Positions 9,657 to 17,092 are shown, counted from the stretch's first letter. The stretch is 64,000 bases of DNA from Paludibacteraceae bacterium (GCA_016937795.1 JAFGVV010000034.1:1-64000), one strand, 5' to 3'. Notes: generated by a model not told the origin, from the letters alone. A program made the numbers and translations.

Positions 9657-10865
9657 ATGCGACGAATACTTGCACTCGTCATTATTCTCCTTCTGGCAGG
9701 AGAATTAGCCTTTGCTGTACGCAACAGGCCGGTGGCTTCTGTGCCTTTCGAAATGGTGGGTAGTTTCGTAGTGATCAATGTATCGGTAAATGGTTCGGGG
9801 CGGTTGCGGTTTATTCTCGATACGGGCGTGCGTAATACCATTATTACCGAATTGCATGCCGAAGATTCTGTGGACATGGAATACAGTCGCATGCGCGAAT
9901 TGCAGGGGCTGGGTTCGGGAAATGTGATGAATGCTTATGTGAGCGATGGGAATACTTTCCAACTTAACCGAAAATTTAAACTCAGCAACCGAAGCGTATT
10001 TGTACTCACCGACGATATTTTTAATTTGAGTCGCCAAACAGGTTCCAAAATCAACGGCATAGCCGGAGCCGATTTCTTTGCCAATCATGTGGTGGCTATC
10101 GACTATTCGCGCCGGCGGTTGCGGTTTTACGATCCGGCTACTTTTGTAGCTCCCGACGATTTCGGCGTGATGCCCATGACGCTCGAAGGGCAGAAAATGT
10201 ATTTGCATCTTTCGGTGCTCGAAACAGAGGAAGAATTACGCACCATAAAAATGCTTATCGACACTGGCGCTGAACTGACAGCATGGTTTCAGACACTTAC
10301 CAACGATGCCGTTTGCATTCCTCAAAAATCGGTCAAAGGCAGGATAGGAGAGGGTTTGAGTGGGGAAGTTACCGGGATTTATGCACGCGTACCTCAGATT
10401 TGTATTGCCAATTATTGTGTGCGAAATCCGGTGGTGGTTTTCCCCGATCCGCAATCGATAGCCGGCATTATTCGCGACACCGACCGCGATGGTACCATTG
10501 GCGGACAGCTCCTGCGACGGTTTAATGTGATTATTGACACGCATCACCGCAAATTTTATTTCAAACCAAATGCCTATTTCAAAAAGGAATTCAAGTATAA
10601 TGTGGCTGGTCTTGAAGTAGTGCAGGCTACGAATGGAATTCCGCAGTTCGAAGTGATTCATGTGTGGGACGAATCTCCCGCTGCACGTGCCGGCTTGCGC
10701 GATGGCGATATGATTACCGCCATCGATGGGCAAAACGTATTTAGCATGACGCTGGCCGAAATGCGTGCTGTTTTCGAAAAATCCTCATCGCGCCTCCTTC
10801 GTATAAAAGTACAGCGCGAATCTAAAATGCTTGACTTTGAGCTGGATATGAAACCCCGCATCTAA
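9657..10865 (+). CDS. Secreted two-lobed aspartyl protease with C-terminal PDZ domain
   Basis: 402 residues from an ATG at 9657. That start gives a clean signal peptide (MRRILALVIILLLAG); the frame is open back to 9510, but the extra 49 codons are repeat-like intergenic DNA. Two retropepsin-like lobes each carry an Asp-Thr-Gly motif, FILDTG (Asp55) and MLIDTG (Asp202). Residues about 310-400 form a PDZ domain with SPAARAGLRDGDMITAIDG. The family acts outside the cytoplasm, probably in the periplasm or on the cell surface; the target protein is unknown. It converges on the zinc-ribbon gene with a gap of only five bases and no visible terminator between them. Confidence 0.88.
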   Translation: MRRILALVIILLLAGELAFAVRNRPVASVPFEMVGSFVVINVSVNGSGRLRFILDTGVRNTIITELHAEDSVDMEYSRMRELQGLGSGNVMNAYVSDGNTFQLNRKFKLSNRSVFVLTDDIFNLSRQTGSKINGIAGADFFANHVVAIDYSRRRLRFYDPATFVAPDDFGVMPMTLEGQKMYLHLSVLETEEELRTIKMLIDTGAELTAWFQTLTNDAVCIPQKSVKGRIGEGLSGEVTGIYARVPQICIANYCVRNPVVVFPDPQSIAGIIRDTDRDGTIGGQLLRRFNVIIDTHHRKFYFKPNAYFKKEFKYNVAGLEVVQATNGIPQFEVIHVWDESPAARAGLRDGDMITAIDGQNVFSMTLAEMRAVFEKSSSRLLRIKVQRESKMLDFELDMKPRI

Positions 10866-10870
10866 AAATG

Positions 10871-11173
10871 TCAGCGTGGCGAGAAAAACTCAACTTTGCC
10901 GCATTTGGGACAAATATAAAGATCGAAGCTTTCGCGGTTGTTGAACATTTCCATTAAATTTCCGAAAATGCCAAAATTGGTACCTTCGTGGAAATTATAA
11001 ACGCCGGATGGGATCATCTGTACATCCGGACACCGCAGGCAGTTTATTTTGCGTTTGGGTTCCGAACCGGATTCAAATTCAATTACTTTATCTTCGCTGA
11101 TGCTGAAATTGCAATTCCAACATACATCGAAATTGTCTTCCATCTCCTCGTGGCAATTGGGGCAGTTTTTCAT
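10871..11173 (-). CDS. Small zinc-ribbon protein of unknown function
   Basis: A 100-residue cytoplasmic protein. The ATG at 11173 is chosen because the protein then begins with a zinc-binding motif (MKNCPNC, matched by CWNCNF). A second ribbon is formed by NCLRCP and ICPKCGKVEFF at the C-terminus. The frame extends to 11332, but that extension reads through a repetitive element (its translation contains CHSERSEES) and is rejected. Four CxxC pairs suggest one or two bound zinc ions. Function unknown. The start lies about 30 bases from a promoter-like TATATTTG box within the first copy of the 21-bp repeat. Confidence 0.75.
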   Translation of the reverse strand: MKNCPNCHEEMEDNFDVCWNCNFSISEDKVIEFESGSEPKRKINCLRCPDVQMIPSGVYNFHEGTNFGIFGNLMEMFNNRESFDLYICPKCGKVEFFSPR

Positions 11174-11196
11174 AGGACTATTTTTTTGTGGGTTAT

Positions 11197-11428
11197 AACA
11201 ATGATTTGCAAATATATGTTCACCGGTAAAATATTTGGATTCTTCGCTTCGCTCTGAATGACAATATTTGGGGTTGAATTTTGTTGGGAGGAGGTAGATT
11301 GGCGGCTTCGCCGCCAATCTACCTCCTCCCAAATATATAACTGACTGATTGTCATCTCGAACGGAGTGAGAGATCTAAATTTTCCTCTTTAATTTTTTTT
11401 ATCGGACAACAATGATTTGCAAATATAT
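11197..11428. repeat. 21-bp direct repeats bracketing a palindromic repeat block
   Basis: An identical 21-base sequence (core CAATGATTTGCAAATATAT) occurs at 11197-11217 and 11408-11428. Between the copies lie about 190 bases with a near-palindrome at 11234-11262 (encoding the recurrent CHSERSEES pseudo-peptide), a perfect 49-base palindrome (11284-11332) and a second palindrome-like segment near 11352-11375 (CTCGAACGGAGTGAGAG). On the minus strand both repeat copies contain TATATTTG, a -7-like box. The layout fits a small repeat block inserted with duplication of the target, which would have split or doubled the zinc-ribbon gene promoter. Confidence 0.6.
11284..11332. repeat. Perfect 23-bp inverted repeat (49-base hairpin)
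   Basis: Bases 11284-11306 and 11310-11332 are exact reverse complements with a three-base loop (TTC). The core is GGCGGC-TTC-GCCGCC, flanked by TAGATT/AATCTA and GGAGGAGG/CCTCCTCC. No poly-T tract follows in either direction, so it is not a standard terminator. It sits in the block bounded by the 21-bp direct repeats. Confidence 0.85.
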
Positions 11429-11541
11429 CAATCCCTTTTGTTTTAAGAATTATTTCTGTAAAGGTTTCAAGATATTTTTATTTGGCTGATTAAAAAAAGA
11501 ACTCCGCCAATCCATCTACATTAAAAACCAGTTTATACCAC

Positions 11542-11570
11542 TTTCAAACAGTCTGTACTCTATATATTTG
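11542..11570 (+). promoter_or_regulatory. Probable promoter of the pectate lyase gene
   Basis: A TATATTTG -7 box at 11563-11570 with a weak -33 element TTTC at 11542-11545 (17-base spacing), 58 bases before the chosen ATG at 11629. The intergenic DNA from 11429 to 11541 shows nothing else recognisable. Confidence 0.5.
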
Positions 11571-11628
11571 CAAAACCGGAATTGCGATATTCCACAATTT
11601 GTATAATCTTTCAAACAGATCTGCTAAA

Positions 11629-13908
11629 ATGAAAAAACTGCTACTCTCTTTTGTTATTCTGTCTTTAAACCTTGTGTGGCTCAATGCACAACAAATTACC
11701 GAAGCTGCCGGCTGGTTCGAAGCTGCTTATGTGAAATGGACGCCGGTGGAAGGCGCTCAAAGCTACAATGTATATTATAGCGGCGAAGGAATTACCGATT
11801 GCAAAATCGATAATCATCTTATTCGCAGCTACGGAACTTATTTTCGCGCCGACATTCCGGGACTTAAAGCTGGCACTTATACAGTTAAAATAGTTGCGGT
11901 GACCGATGGAGTTGAAGGAGCACCAGTGACATCACAATCTATTACGGTTTTAGCGCACAATCGTGCTGGTTTTGCGTTTGCCAATGGTCGCGTGCCCGGT
12001 GCCTACAAAGCCGATGGCACTCCGAAAGACAATGCGGTGATTATTTACATTACCGAAAATACAAAAAACACTGTCAGTCTCGATGTGACCGGCGCCAATG
12101 CCAATCCATGTGTGGGCTTACAGACTATTCTTGATGGTTTCAAAAAAGGCAGGGATGCCCGTCCGCTTATTGTCCGCATGATTGGTCAGATTAGTGACCC
12201 ATCCTATCTTTTGAATGGCGATGTGGTGATTGAAAATAATAACAATGCCGCAAGTTTTATCACGCTCGAAGGTATTGGCAACGATGCAGTAGCCGATGGC
12301 TGGGGTATTCGCATCAAAAATGCAACGAATATCGAAATCCGGAACATAGCCACCATGAACTGCAACAGTGGCGAAGGCGACAATATTGGCTTACAGCAGG
12401 ATAATGATTATATTTGGGTACACCATAACGACTTTTTTTATGGCGATGCCGGCAGCGATTCCGATCAGGCGAAGGGCGATGGCGCACTCGATGCAAAACG
12501 TTCCACTTATGTAACTTTTGCGTACAACCATTTTTGGGACACCGGAAAATCGAATTTGCTCGGACTCAGCGAAAGTGGCACCGAAGGACTTTTTGTGACT
12601 TATCATCACAATTGGTACGACCATTCCGATTCACGTCATCCCCGTGTGCGTTATTATTCGGCACATGTGTACAACAATTATTACGATGGTATTTCGAAAT
12701 ATGGTGTAGGAGCTACCGAAGGTTCATCGGTTTTTGTGGAAGGAAATTATTTTCGTAATTGTAAATATCCTATGCTAATTTCCATGCAGGGTTCGGATGT
12801 GTTTAACGAAACAAAAAATGCCAACGACTATAGCGATATGCCCACTTTTTCGAAAGAAAACGGAGGAATTATCAAGGCTTTCAATAATTACATGACCGGT
12901 CAGCGTCGTTTTGTGGCTTATGGTGCCGATGGGTTTCCCAATTCTACTGTCGATTTTGACGCCTGGATAGCTGCTTCGCGTAACGAAACTGTTCCTACAA
13001 CCGTAAAAACCTATCAGGGAGCTACTTCCTACAATAATTTCGACACCAATGCCTCGGTTATGTATGCCTATACAGCCCAAAGTCCCGAAGATGCGAAAGC
13101 AACTGTAATGCAATATGCTGGTCGTGTAAATGGTGGCGATTTCAAATGGACATTCAACAATGCAGTGGACGACACTTCGTACGATGTAAACACTGCGCTC
13201 AAAACCGCTCTGAAAACCTACAAAACATCGCTTGTGGCTGTGCAGGGCGAATCCGGAAACAATGGTGGCGACAACGGAGGTGATGATGGAGGAGATGATG
13301 GTGGAGATGGCGAAGTAAACCCCGGCGACAAAGTGCATAACTTTACGCTTTCGGGCAAAACAAGCACATTTTTCAATATCACCGGCAATCTATCCGACTC
13401 AAAAGGAACTGTGAATTATGGCGGGCTTACACTTACAATGTGTCTGAAAGTGGAATCGGCCACTGTTGTCAGCTTCACAACTACCGAAGAATCGACACTA
13501 ACGCTGGTATTCAACGATGGCTTCAGCGGCAAAGTGAAAGTAAATGGTAATACGCTTAATGCCGTAAACGGTGTGCTTACACTTACACTTACTGCCGGTA
13601 CGCACGAAATTACCAAAGGCGACACAGCCAATCTGTTTTATATGAGCGTGGTTTATAATACCACTGCCATTGAAAGCTTAGAAGCCGTTTCGTTGAAAAT
13701 ATATCCGAATCCGGTGGTTAGCACTTTGAATGTTTCATCGGACAGCAAAATCAGAGCCATCGAGGTATATTCGCTTACCGGAACACTTATGATGCGCTCC
13801 GAAGGCAATGCACACACACTGGAAATGAGTGATCTGAATGCAGGAACATATCTTGTAAAAGTAAACACTGCAGCCGGCTCACATCAGCAACTGATTATCA
13901 AAAAATAA
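11629..13908 (+). CDS. Secreted pectate lyase, polysaccharide lyase family 1, with T9SS sorting domain
   Basis: 759 residues from the ATG at 11629, chosen for its signal peptide (MKKLLLSFVILSL...LNAQQ). Residues about 26-108 form a fibronectin III-like domain. About 115-460 form the PL1 beta-helix: calcium-site Asp residues in DYIWVHHND and DGALDAK (284-290), and the catalytic-Arg region HSDSRHPRVR (Arg336/Arg339). PL1 enzymes cut polygalacturonate by beta-elimination. A Gly/Asp-only linker (about 545-567) joins a small beta domain, followed by a T9SS type A sorting domain (LKIYPNPV near 682 to the final IIKK). It has its own promoter and terminator, and no SusCD pair or other pectin gene adjoins it. 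Confidence 0.9.
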   Translation: MKKLLLSFVILSLNLVWLNAQQITEAAGWFEAAYVKWTPVEGAQSYNVYYSGEGITDCKIDNHLIRSYGTYFRADIPGLKAGTYTVKIVAVTDGVEGAPVTSQSITVLAHNRAGFAFANGRVPGAYKADGTPKDNAVIIYITENTKNTVSLDVTGANANPCVGLQTILDGFKKGRDARPLIVRMIGQISDPSYLLNGDVVIENNNNAASFITLEGIGNDAVADGWGIRIKNATNIEIRNIATMNCNSGEGDNIGLQQDNDYIWVHHNDFFYGDAGSDSDQAKGDGALDAKRSTYVTFAYNHFWDTGKSNLLGLSESGTEGLFVTYHHNWYDHSDSRHPRVRYYSAHVYNNYYDGISKYGVGATEGSSVFVEGNYFRNCKYPMLISMQGSDVFNETKNANDYSDMPTFSKENGGIIKAFNNYMTGQRRFVAYGADGFPNSTVDFDAWIAASRNETVPTTVKTYQGATSYNNFDTNASVMYAYTAQSPEDAKATVMQYAGRVNGGDFKWTFNNAVDDTSYDVNTALKTALKTYKTSLVAVQGESGNNGGDNGGDDGGDDGGDGEVNPGDKVHNFTLSGKTSTFFNITGNLSDSKGTVNYGGLTLTMCLKVESATVVSFTTTEESTLTLVFNDGFSGKVKVNGNTLNAVNGVLTLTLTAGTHEITKGDTANLFYMSVVYNTTAIESLEAVSLKIYPNPVVSTLNVSSDSKIRAIEVYSLTGTLMMRSEGNAHTLEMSDLNAGTYLVKVNTAAGSHQQLIIKK

Positions 13909-13937
13909 TCGCTCATTCATTGCTAAAATAAAACCAG

Positions 13938-13979
13938 GGGGAATTGTATTGAATTTTCAATATAATTCCCCGTGTTTTT
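13938..13979 (+). terminator. Rho-independent terminator of the pectate lyase gene
   Basis: A 15-bp stem (13938-13952 with 13957-13971, one G-U pair) with a four-base loop, followed by GTGTTTTT. It lies 30 bases after the pectate lyase stop codon. Confidence 0.85.
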
Positions 13980-14124
13980 GTATAAATACTCAATATTCCG
14001 CCTGTGTTAGAAAGTGGATAAATTGAACGAATACACAACGAATGCACAACGAACCTACAGCGAAGATAAAATTGTAATATTATAGATTTAGAATAGTATA
14101 AATATTCAGAACTGTTGGAGTTGT

Positions 14125-14182
14125 GTTTGGTATAGTGTCTTCGTTATGTCAAAGATAAAAGGAAAGTTTTACTTTCCATATT
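14125..14182 (+). repeat. REP-like palindrome A1 (58 bases)
   Basis: 58 bases with only four differences from copy A2 (14672-14729). It has two hairpins: TATAGTG-TCTT-CGTTATG and GGAAAGT-TTT-ACTTTCC. Relative to A2, three changes are T for C; in the first hairpin they give G-U pairs, so the fold is kept. The bases before it (13980-14124) include a short tandem (ACACAACGAAT / GCACAACGAAC) and no gene. Confidence 0.8.
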
Positions 14183-14210
14183 GAAACGCTTTGGGATTTC
14201 GTTTAAAATG

Positions 14211-14268
14211 TGCCAGCCATAAGCAGTCTTTTTGCCACGGCACAGGCCGAAGCCTATGCCGGACGAAG
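14211..14268 (-). repeat. REP-like palindrome B1 (58 bases, inverted orientation)
   Basis: It shares TGCCAGCCA at one end and GCCTATGCCGrACGAAG at the other with copy B2 (15466-15522). Read on the minus strand it starts CTTCGTCCGGCATAGGC, and its hairpin GGCATAGGC-TTCG-GCCTGTGCC resembles the A palindromes, so it is an inverted relative of A1. It starts 28 bases after A1 and ends 10 bases from the stop of the truncated VOC gene. Confidence 0.75.
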
Positions 14269-14278
14269 GGATGAATGT

Positions 14279-14680
14279 TTATTTGGCAGAGCAGTTAAAC
14301 ATCCACTGAACGCCAAACTTGTCCTTCAAACTACCGTAATAATCGCCCCAGAACATATCCTGCAAAGGTTGTTCGATTTCTGCACCGACCGACAAAGCGT
14401 CGAACAATTGCTTTGTTTCTTCACGCGTATCGGGTTGAAGCATGATATAGGTATTATTACCTTTGTTCAGTTTATGGCCCATTGATTCCGGCGCATCTGA
14501 GCCCATTAGATAGTAACCGCCTAAAATAGGAAGTTCGATATGTATTATCAGTTTTTTTACTTCTTTAGGCATTGGTGGCATTCCGGGTGAGGCTGGTACG
14601 TCTCCGAAACGCATAACACCATGTTCGAAATCAGTTCCAAATACTGATTTGTAAAAATTGAATGCTTCCCTGTTTGGCAT
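14279..14680 (-). CDS. PhnB-like VOC (glyoxalase-fold) protein, N-terminally truncated
   Basis: 133 residues that match the PhnB-like branch of the VOC superfamily from the first helix onward: AFNFYKSVFG near the start, then MGSDAPESMG and FWGDYYGSLKDKFGVQW near the end. Family members usually have about 14-18 more residues carrying the first beta strand before the AFNFYKSVFG motif. Here the ATG lies inside REP-like palindrome A2, with an in-frame TGA six codons upstream, so the missing strand cannot be encoded directly upstream. The gene lies between palindromes B1 and A2. It may be a remnant, or a short protein started from the repeat. The substrate of the intact family member is unknown. 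Confidence 0.7.
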   Translation of the reverse strand: MPNREAFNFYKSVFGTDFEHGVMRFGDVPASPGMPPMPKEVKKLIIHIELPILGGYYLMGSDAPESMGHKLNKGNNTYIMLQPDTREETKQLFDALSVGAEIEQPLQDMFWGDYYGSLKDKFGVQWMFNCSAK

Positions 14681-14729
14681 AGCGTCTTCGCTATGTCAAA
14701 GTTAAAAGGAAAGTTTTACTTTCCATATT
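14672..14729 (+). repeat. REP-like palindrome A2 (58 bases)
   Basis: A close copy of A1. Hairpin 1 is CATAGCG-TCTT-CGCTATG, perfect over 7 bp and extended by G-U; hairpin 2 is GGAAAGT-TTT-ACTTTCC. Its left end supplies the start codon of the VOC gene, and its right end holds the stop codon of the transposase gene (minus strand). It forms one end of the RAYT unit. Confidence 0.82.
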
Positions 14730-15321
14730 CATTCTCAGTGCGAATACTTTTCGATGCAGAAACTGTTTCCACAGGCATATATTGTACCAATACGTTAAGC
14801 AGGCAAGGTAAAGCGGCGTAAGCCGAAGCGCTCGAATAAAGATAATCTTCTGCTTTTGCAACCAAACCTGCCCTTACCGGATTTTCATGAATATAGTTTA
14901 TTTTTTGAAACAGAAATTTGTCACTGAAAATATATTCAGAATGATTTTCATGAGTCCAAATCTGATATTTCTCGTTTCTTTTGTGTTGTTTTGCTGAAAA
15001 TTCGAACAAATTCAGCATCCAATCTTTTCTGCTTTCAGGTTCCGATGCTATAGACGAAAGAATTTCTTTTGCGGTAAAACTTTTAAAATCGCGAATTGTG
15101 TCACTCAGCCTGCCAATATCGCTGCGCAATAACAAATGTACATGATTACTCATTATCACGAACGCATAAACTTCCAAACCTTTATTTTGTTGGCAATAGC
15201 GTAAACTGTCAATCACAATATCGCGATAGATCTGACGTGTGAATAAATCGACCCATTTTACAATCTGAAAAGTTACATAGTGTAAACCATTCTGTTCTAC
15301 AATTTGATAGCCAGTACTCAT
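14716..15321 (-). CDS. REP-associated tyrosine transposase (IS200/Y1 HUH family)
   Basis: 201 residues with the Y1-transposase fold signs: the HUH motif in SNHVHLLL (His60, His62) and the catalytic Tyr143 in INYIHENPVRAGLV, the typical RAYT form of the second motif. Y1 enzymes cut and rejoin single-stranded DNA at hairpins through a tyrosine-DNA intermediate. RAYTs are single-copy domesticated relatives thought to move REP sequences. Length and motifs are intact, so it should be active. Its last codons and stop fall within palindrome A2, and its probable promoter is at 15349-15356 inside the unit. Apart from the flanking palindromes, nothing here suggests recent transfer. Confidence 0.9.
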   Translation of the reverse strand: MSTGYQIVEQNGLHYVTFQIVKWVDLFTRQIYRDIVIDSLRYCQQNKGLEVYAFVIMSNHVHLLLRSDIGRLSDTIRDFKSFTAKEILSSIASEPESRKDWMLNLFEFSAKQHKRNEKYQIWTHENHSEYIFSDKFLFQKINYIHENPVRAGLVAKAEDYLYSSASAYAALPCLLNVLVQYMPVETVSASKSIRTENEYGK

Positions 15322-15348
15322 TGCGTGATGATTTTTTCATTAGTTTCG

Positions 15349-15356
15349 CAAATGTA
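15349..15356 (-). promoter_or_regulatory. Probable -7 box of the transposase gene
   Basis: Minus strand TACATTTG, 28 bases upstream of the ATG at 15321. No clear -33 TTTG. It lies within the RAYT unit, so the transposase would carry its own promoter. Confidence 0.45.
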
Positions 15357-15465
15357 ATGATTATGTTGAAATTAACAGACATGGAAGGACTTTATTTTTT
15401 CATTTTATTGAATTTATTCAGACAAGATATGCACAACGGCTTATGTTTTTTTCAGATTATGAATA

Positions 15466-15522
15466 TGCCAGCCAGAGGCCGGCTACTAACTGCGACATAG
15501 GCAGAGCCTATGCCGAACGAAG
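15466..15522 (-). repeat. REP-like palindrome B2 (57 bases, inverted orientation)
   Basis: On the minus strand it reads CTTCGTTCGGCATAGGC, then a hairpin with 7-bp core CATAGGC-TCT-GCCTATG, then GCAGTTA and a second hairpin GCCGGCC-TCT-GGCTGGC (one G-U pair). It is related to A2 in inverted orientation and shares both ends with B1. The bases between it and the transposase start hold only the promoter-like box. Confidence 0.78.
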
Positions 15523-15554
15523 TATAAGTGTGTTGATTTAATAAATATGCAGAT

Positions 15555-16778
15555 TTATTTCTTTGCAAACGAATGTGTTTCGCTTTGTCCGTTGTTTTGG
15601 CTTATTCTGATCAGATAGTTGCCTGTGTTTAAGGCTGATGTATTTACTGTGCTGGTGTTCGAAGCGGTCATTAATTCCTGACCACTGATGCTGAAAACTT
15701 TTATTTCATCAGGTGTTGCGGGTCCTTCAATACGGAGTTCCTCATTGGCCGGAACAGGATAAATGCGGTATTGCTGGTTGTGCGAAAGGGCGGGAACGCT
15801 TGTTTTGCCTTTACTGTACAGCTCTTCGCCGGCCACACCTTTCTGATATACGCGTACAAAATCGATGTACATTTTCGCTTCGTAATTGTTGGCAGCATTT
15901 AGTGCGGTGATTTTGTTGATGTCCCAAAGTTGTGTAAAATTGCCACCTATGGCTAAGTTCAGAATCACAAAGTTTGGTTTGTGGAAATATCGGCGCGGAT
16001 TACCGGCCACATCTTCGCCATTGATGGTCATTTCGTAATAAGGCGCATTGTTGGGATATTTGTCCAGATCGAGGTACATGCGGATGGCTGTTTCGTCCCA
16101 AATGAGTGTGTAGAGATGAAAGTCGTCCTGCAGACTGTATGGATTTGTGGTAGCGCGTGCATAATTGGGATAAGCGCCGTTGTTCCAGCTTTCGCCCCAG
16201 TGACAGGCACCGTTGAAATAAGTTTCCTGAGTGCCGTTTTTGATACCGTTGGCATTTCCCATTTCGAGAATGTCTATTTCGCCACATTTAGGCCAACCTA
16301 CAGTGGGAATGTCGGCACCAAGTGTCCAAAAGGCAGGCCACAGACCGTTAGCAGTCTTGGGAAGTTTTATGCGAGCTTCAATTTTGCCGTATTTTACAGT
16401 CATTTTATTCTGAGTGGTGAGCCGTCCCGAAGTGCCTGTTTTACCCAGATAATTTTCTTTTTTAGCAGTAATAATCAGACAGCCATTTCCTGACACAGGT
16501 TCAGTGCCCACGCTGATATTTTCGCGACGATAGTATTGCAATTCGCTGTTTCCGCCACCATTTCCATTTACTTCAATGCTCCAGTTGTTGGTTTCGTTGA
16601 GTGCACCGCTGTTAAAAGTGTCTTCCCACACCATTTTGTAGCCATTGGTTTCGCCGGACCCTATATCGGTTTGCGGTGTTTCGTCAGCGGGATTGGGGTT
16701 GGGTTCGTTTACAGTGGTGCAGGCTGCAAAACTGTAACCTGAGAATAATAATACAAGGGATAATAGTTTAATTTTCAT
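15555..16778 (-). CDS. GH16 beta-1,3-glucanase (laminarinase type) with C-terminal sorting domain
   Basis: 407 residues. The GH16 catalytic domain spans about 45-315, with the active-site signature GEIDILEMGN (nucleophile Glu167, Asp169, acid/base Glu172). The form with Met after the last Glu is usual in laminarinase-like GH16 enzymes, which hydrolyse internal beta-1,3 bonds. The last ~75 residues (YRIYPVPANEELRIEG to the final SFAKK) are a T9SS type A sorting domain. The N-terminus ends in a lipobox-like FAAC (Cys20), odd beside a T9SS tail. It is the last gene of the SusCD operon, separated from GH128 by a 143-bp repeat element. Family is certain; fine specificity is inferred from the locus. 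Confidence 0.93.
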   Translation of the reverse strand: MKIKLLSLVLLFSGYSFAACTTVNEPNPNPADETPQTDIGSGETNGYKMVWEDTFNSGALNETNNWSIEVNGNGGGNSELQYYRRENISVGTEPVSGNGCLIITAKKENYLGKTGTSGRLTTQNKMTVKYGKIEARIKLPKTANGLWPAFWTLGADIPTVGWPKCGEIDILEMGNANGIKNGTQETYFNGACHWGESWNNGAYPNYARATTNPYSLQDDFHLYTLIWDETAIRMYLDLDKYPNNAPYYEMTINGEDVAGNPRRYFHKPNFVILNLAIGGNFTQLWDINKITALNAANNYEAKMYIDFVRVYQKGVAGEELYSKGKTSVPALSHNQQYRIYPVPANEELRIEGPATPDEIKVFSISGQELMTASNTSTVNTSALNTGNYLIRISQNNGQSETHSFAKK

Positions 16779-16892
16779 TTTTAAATATTTGATTCTTAAC
16801 TCCTGAATAAGTATAGGAGATGTGAGTATTCAATGGTTTTTTTATTTGATTAGAGTTTATATAAGTTTGATATTTATCGAGTAATTTTCCGT

Positions 16893-17035
16893 TAACCGCA
16901 AAGAACGCAAAGTTATTAAGACGCAAAGAAAAACTTCTAAGTTTTTCACTCAGCGTTCTTTCTTAGCAAGCCAAGCGGCAAATAATTGATTATATGATAA
17001 TTGGCATATTTTGAGCTTTGCGTTCTTTGCGGTTA
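16893..17035. repeat. 143-bp MITE-like element with 20-bp perfect terminal inverted repeats
   Basis: TAACCGCAAAGAACGCAAAG at 16893-16912 recurs as its exact reverse complement at 17016-17035. The interior repeats parts of it (ACGCAAAGAA, GCGTTCTTT) and holds a hairpin AAAAACTT-CTA-AGTTTTT. There is no ORF inside. It fills the 314-base gap between the GH128 and GH16 genes; on each side only AT-rich leader sequence is seen. Confidence 0.8.
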
Positions 17036-17092
17036 TTGTTTAATCTAATAGAAATTCACTAACATATATAATGACTTTTGAGCCGTAAATTT

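Larger units (their letters stand above)
14672..15522 (-). mobile_element. RAYT unit: REP-associated transposase between inverted REP-like palindromes
   Basis: The unit runs from palindrome A2 through the transposase gene and its promoter to palindrome B2. A2 (plus strand) and B2 (minus strand) are homologous: both read GGCATAG-(2)-TCT-(2/3)-CTATGTC followed by nnAGTTA and a second hairpin, so the transposase gene is bracketed by the same structured repeat in opposite orientation. This is the layout known for IS200/IS605-related RAYTs and their REP sequences. No terminal inverted repeats of a DDE element and no target duplication were seen, as expected for Y1 enzymes. Confidence 0.72.

Noticed and set aside
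11174..11332. N-terminal extension of the zinc-ribbon protein
   Set aside because: The extra 53 codons translate a palindromic repeat (CHSERSEES), a common false extension. The zinc-binding motif starts directly after the ATG at 11173.
14672..15522. Ordinary IS200 insertion sequence with target-site preference
   Set aside because: The protein has the RAYT form of the Y1 motifs and the flanks are REP-like palindromes present also without the transposase, so a REP-RAYT unit fits better than a standard IS200.
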